Positions 62,101 to 64,000 of a DNA stretch of 64,000 nucleotides are shown in pieces. The DNA lies in the NCBI GenBank assembly GCA_000018565.1, contig CP000876.1:124001-188000 (forward strand), written 5' to 3'. A program made the translations under genes and the position numbers. Source of the DNA: Herpetosiphon aurantiacus DSM 785 (GTDB lineage Bacteria > Chloroflexota > Chloroflexia > Chloroflexales > Herpetosiphonaceae). Under the pieces are notes generated by a model. That model saw only the letters and a program-made list of their open reading frames with translations, made no database searches and was not told the origin of the DNA. Position 1 is the stretch's first letter. Each line of letters opens with the position of its first letter.

Positions 62101-62303
62101 CCGCGAAGGCGCTCAGCGACGCAACACGCTGGCTGCGTACTCTTTCCCGTGCTGAGGCACTCCACGCTGTTGCGATGCTCGTTCCCTATGAAACGCAAGC
62201 GAGAACCGCAGAGGAGATGCTTCGTCCATTTCGGGGTGATCAGCCGTTCGCAAATCCTGTGTATTGGGCAGCCTTTACCCATTATGGCGCAGTGCTCAAA
62301 TAA
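59127..62303 (+). CDS. TPR-CHAT protease
   Basis: 1058 residues; GGAGG eight bases before ATG 59127. Residues about 25-640 are TPR-type helical repeats (for example ARKGYSELGAIAHSEIGLIL, ALANLGRIDEAVVILERG). The C-terminal third is a CHAT domain of clan CD: HILFGCHGWYDGDEPL with catalytic His892, and MVILVSCKMG with catalytic Cys934, then VLNFPIGLLYAGCKTAL and VYWAAFTHYG. CHAT enzymes are separase/caspase relatives that cut target proteins when a sensor is triggered, as in Craspase and gasdermin-linked systems. The gene body is more AT-rich than the STAND gene. It probably forms a unit with the small gene 39 bases downstream. Confidence 0.92.
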   Translation: MNDLYIPDELSDSFHAAIQARSQLSIDIAQQTFTYAIHQWESILQICARKGYSELGAIAHSEIGLILGHRYRIYGDDNDLHHATRLLTQYIHSVPDTYIEKPRICNGYGTIYRNLYEETGQIEYLNQAIATFEHFIGNTRLHPLHISVLHTGYANVLLFRFDIFDDIQDVFQALAIQKKALEACEPRSQRWVTTNAMLANSLLRLAKREKKAVFLDEGIFYATEALAYIDPSNPHWFNCNNNLGLAYSFRFEVSNHITDITTAIHYYHTALQAQAISPQNTGLVWNNISVAYRTKFETWGDISDIDAAISALHRALGVTAAPAPLWIMCKHNLAASLIRRHEIRKHPVDIQKALSIVTDVLGIMPDSLAGKSDFYNLEASIYHTQYEQTTDIADIRRATTAAQAGLKLPNPANELWCIYGRILLSRFKHEQRPETLEEAIRISREDVARGLPHTHGWARSCDVLCSALFSRFKMVGSSNDADYHELLNRYGALLNYPGLPLHHRLIVCGNLGYLHIVKNKWRESCDTLLQGIEVADTLYLTQATTINRELWSATAGNIYRRAAYALANLGRIDEAVVILERGRSKILGDQLQRESEEVASLERDHPHLYQDYIATSARLRRVANQEWVSRLYRDHEMNTYDEAREAQTTFQSMLRTIRALPGYESFLDTFSYTDIIECLQPGMALVYIDATIDFMYTIVIARSDQSFDLHYSELRNFSIPKLKTLLMNQEEEGIYGSFMRGQLENPRAFLGHLSGILDELGENLISPIAAYLHTQYMTEVVLIPVFLLRPLPVHAARYNGTYFQDDFTISYSPSARIFAIASRLQGRHVQPLIAIGNPTGQAGSALYTDWLAEEFQRIAGGGEVLLHHHATLQNVLSAIGERTPRHILFGCHGWYDGDEPLKSHLVLANTNLTLTDVMANLDLAKTDMVILVSCKMGVLDFKRLSEEVLNFPIGLLYAGCKTALAPLWAVYALPTVLLLHQMYAWMIAGSSSAKALSDATRWLRTLSRAEALHAVAMLVPYETQARTAEEMLRPFRGDQPFANPVYWAAFTHYGAVLK

Positions 62304-62342
62304 TTAATAGACTTCTTGTAGTAGGACATTCAGGAGAAACCT

Positions 62343-62693
62343 ATGACAACTCCATCTTTTCTTGCGATTAGTATTCCAGCCGGACAAACGGATATGCAAA
62401 CAATGGTGTACGATGAACTCACGAAGTTCGGAGAACTGTATCCAGAACCACCGCAGTTTAACGTCGAGACCCTGAATCTTATCCTTGAGGCGACGAAACA
62501 TGCGGTTGAAATTGCTGGCGGGGTGGCAGTTGCCCTTGAGTCAATCCGTCGATTGCGTGAGGCTACGCAATCCAAGAATATTCCAGAGATTCAGATTGGG
62601 AAAGAAGATGGCCGCCAATACCCATTAAGTGAGGTTGATGAAGCCTTGCTGAGGGAGTTGCTTGATCTTCCACAAACAGATACTGATGCGTAA
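62343..62693 (+). CDS. Small effector-associated protein, EACC1-like
   Basis: 116 residues; CAGGAG seven bases before ATG 62343. A short beta N-terminus and charged linker precede a helix (LNLILEATKHAVEIAGGVAV) and a strand-turn-helix end (EIQIGKEDGRQYPLSEVDEA, LLRELLDL). This order resembles effector-associated constant component 1 proteins that accompany caspase/CHAT/trypsin conflict effectors. The match is by pattern, so the name is tentative. It directly follows the CHAT gene and is followed by a hairpin. Confidence 0.5.
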   Translation: MTTPSFLAISIPAGQTDMQTMVYDELTKFGELYPEPPQFNVETLNLILEATKHAVEIAGGVAVALESIRRLREATQSKNIPEIQIGKEDGRQYPLSEVDEALLRELLDLPQTDTDA

Positions 62694-62706
62694 GATTAAC
62701 ATGAGG

Positions 62707-62746
62707 CTTTTAATGATAGAGCAACACTTCGCTCTATCATTAAAAG
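62707..62746 (+). terminator. Strong hairpin after the CHAT operon
   Basis: CTTTTAATGATAGAGC (62707-62722) and its exact reverse complement (62731-62746) enclose an eight-base loop. No long T-run follows, but the stem is long and lies 14 bases after the last stop. Probably the operon terminator, active in both directions. Confidence 0.65.
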
Positions 62747-62949
62747 TGATACTACTTATTTCAGAGTGGTATTGGTCTTATCAGTAAGAGTTTTTTAGAC
62801 TTATAGTTCCGATATCGTATGCAAATCGTTGCTCCTGAGCATATGGATGTATCGCCGACGACGCCAAGTATTGAATGAAACATATGTTCGCAGCACTCGT
62901 TCGGGGCATCCTCTACTAAAGCCCAGCATGGGATTCGGTCTGTCATTCC

Positions 62950-63115
62950 GCCACGCAGCCGACGCGGGGTGCGGAAGGCAGGCCGTCCGATCGGCTATGA
63001 CCCACAGGTGTATCGTGACCGCAATGTCGTCGAACGGACTATTGGGTGGCTCGGTCGCCACACGGTTTGAGAAACTCGCGCTGAACTATCTCGCATTCGA
63101 TTGGTTCGGACGCTT
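62950..63115 (+). pseudogene. IS5-family transposase 3' remnant
   Basis: From 62960 one frame reads RRGVRKAGRPIGYDPQVYRD and RNVVERTIGWLGR, the C-terminal part with the catalytic Glu of IS5-type DDE transposases. After a frameshift ATRFEKLALNYLAF follows. No start or upstream catalytic part is present. The rest of 62747-62949 and 63116-63175 holds nothing else I can support. Confidence 0.65.
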
Positions 63116-63175
63116 GCACCATCAATACCGCTATCCTGAATTATCAGACAGAGCTTATCTTACAAATTATTTCAC

Positions 63176-63583
63176 TCATATCAACCAAATCACAATAATA
63201 GCGAAAATAAACGCTAATATAATATAAATACGAATCATATCATCATATTTTCGATGATCCATATCTCTCTTAATATATTTCATCGAAATATTCTGATTAC
63301 TAATATTCTGATTACTAATATTCTGATTACTAATATTCTGATTACTAATATTCTGATTACTAATATTCTGATTACTAATATTCTGATTACTAATATTCTG
63401 ATTACTAATATTCTGATTACTAATATTCTGATTGCCAATTCCATTATAAATATATTGCGAACCATTTCCTGTATTGCGATATACATTTTGAGTAATATTA
63501 CCCGAGCTATTAACATTTACGTTAGAATCATTGAAATCACTTTCACTTATACTAGAAAAATTACTATATTTCTTATTATCCAT
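63176..63583 (-). CDS. Asn/Gln-rich repeat protein with C-terminal membrane anchor
   Basis: 135 residues; AGAGG eight bases before ATG 63583, overlapping the upstream gene by eight bases. The first 50 residues are rich in Asn and Ser (SNVNVNSSGNITQNVYRN), then NQNIS is repeated ten times. A charged segment and one membrane helix (IYIILAFIFAIIVIWLI) at the very end follow. The topology suggests a tail-anchored protein with the repeat in the cytoplasm. Such Asn/Gln-rich repeats tend to form amyloid-like fibres; this is a property of the composition, not shown here. The very low GC suggests acquisition. Confidence 0.65.
   Translation of the reverse strand: MDNKKYSNFSSISESDFNDSNVNVNSSGNITQNVYRNTGNGSQYIYNGIGNQNISNQNISNQNISNQNISNQNISNQNISNQNISNQNISNQNISNQNISMKYIKRDMDHRKYDDMIRIYIILAFIFAIIVIWLI
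63286..63430. repeat. 15-bp tandem repeat (nine exact copies)
   Basis: ATTACTAATATTCTG is repeated nine times from 63296 to 63430, with one variant unit before it. It encodes the NQNIS repeat on the minus strand. Exact copies point to recent slippage, so the copy number is probably variable. Confidence 0.9.
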
Positions 63584-64000
63584 AATTTTTACCTCTCATA
63601 TGAGACATAATAATTCCAATTACGAGAGCAATAACCCAAGAAATAACATATACTTTAAGAATACTTATAATTATATTAGAACCACTATCAACATCCAACT
63701 TAACAATAATTGGACAGATAATAAAATACCATGCCAACCAAAACACCGTCATTTTACTACTATCTGTTATCTTAACCTCATTATTCATTGAAGTAGCTGT
63801 AGTAATAAATATATCATTTAATACATTTTCATTAATTCCAATAGATGAGTTACAATAAAGATATCCACTAAATATTTCAAGTTTTGACGATTCACTATTT
63901 GATGTCATAATATTTATTAATTTAACATCTAATATATCTTTTTGGGTTGAATCATTTAAAAATAAACCTCCAGAGCGATACTTTTCTAAAATATTAAATA
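63576..64000 (-). CDS. Membrane protein, N-terminus beyond window edge
   Basis: The frame is open from the window edge to a stop at 63576, with at least 141 residues visible. An internal ATG at 63908 has no ribosome site, and the upstream part (LEKYRSGGLFLND) reads like true coding sequence, so the gene likely starts outside. Two hydrophobic helices (VFWLAWYFIICPIIVKL, VYVISWVIALVIGIIM) lie near the C-terminus. It overlaps the Asn/Gln-rich gene and probably works with it. No family recognised. Confidence 0.55.
   Translation of the reverse strand, partial: FNILEKYRSGGLFLNDSTQKDILDVKLINIMTSNSESSKLEIFSGYLYCNSSIGINENVLNDIFITTATSMNNEVKITDSSKMTVFWLAWYFIICPIIVKLDVDSGSNIIISILKVYVISWVIALVIGIIMSHMRGKNYG

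Noticed and set aside
1-64000. tRNA and rRNA genes
   Set aside because: No cloverleaf-like or rRNA-like sequence was recognised by eye; a tRNA scan was not possible here.

Overview
The window looks like a chromosome segment of a filamentous member of the Chloroflexota (Herpetosiphon-like). This is an inference from the protein families: secreted FG-GAP and YadA-head/S74 proteins, short [FYW]LP C-terminal tails, STAND/NACHT, caspase and CHAT proteins, and a Chloroflexota-style conjugation module. No rRNA, tRNA or housekeeping marker is present to fix the taxon. Base composition is uneven: the transfer module (about 15-38 kb) is very GC-rich, the conflict genes are intermediate, and the last 5 kb are strongly AT-rich.

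Layout. 0-1.5 kb: two family 2 glycosyltransferases (one cut by the window edge). 2.3-6.6 kb: three secreted surface proteins. 6.6-8.0 kb: a small graveyard holding pieces of genes that are intact elsewhere in the window, around one intact YspA-like SLOG gene. 8.0-13.3 kb: a WYL-domain protein divergent from a 23-repeat CRISPR array without cas genes. The array carries duplicated spacer blocks and is interrupted exactly inside a repeat by an IS110-family element. 13.6-15.3 kb: a pseudo-exonuclease of the DnaQ fold and a pRiA4b ORF-3-like protein. 15.3-38.5 kb: a conjugation-like module in two divergent operons. The minus operon has an SH3-like secreted protein, anchored proteins, a VirB2-like pilin, PrgI, VirB4, a VirD4-like ATPase and a C25 peptidase. 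The plus operon has a VirB6/TrbL-like protein, replication-relaxation proteins, a double-OB SSB-like protein, an NlpC/P60 lipoprotein and secreted proteins. A 52-bp tandem repeat framed by 31-bp inverted repeats lies between the operons and is a candidate oriT or control region. No relaxase or integrase was recognised.

38.7-62.7 kb is a biological-conflict island. Three tandem paralogous NACHT ATPases end in FGE-sulfatase (C-type-lectin-like) domains and are divergent from a caspase-like protease. A huge STAND NTPase with a TPR-like repeat array follows, then a transposon-rich stretch with a broken copy of that STAND gene, a TPR-CHAT protease and a small EACC1-like protein. The N-termini of all three NACHT proteins and the C-terminal part of the caspase share the same short glycine-rich motif (D-S-x3-G-x-V-x-G-x3-G-T-I-[IL]-x-G). 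It resembles the amyloid signalling motifs that couple NLR-like receptors to effectors in multicellular bacteria. The last codons of the three NACHT-FGE genes vary mostly at positions compatible with AAC/AAT template codons, as in targets of diversity-generating retroelements. My reading is a diversified receptor set that signals to a caspase by homotypic motif templating. The retroelement RT and template are not in this window.

62.7-64 kb: an IS5 remnant and two AT-rich membrane-protein genes, one with an Asn/Gln-rich repeat.
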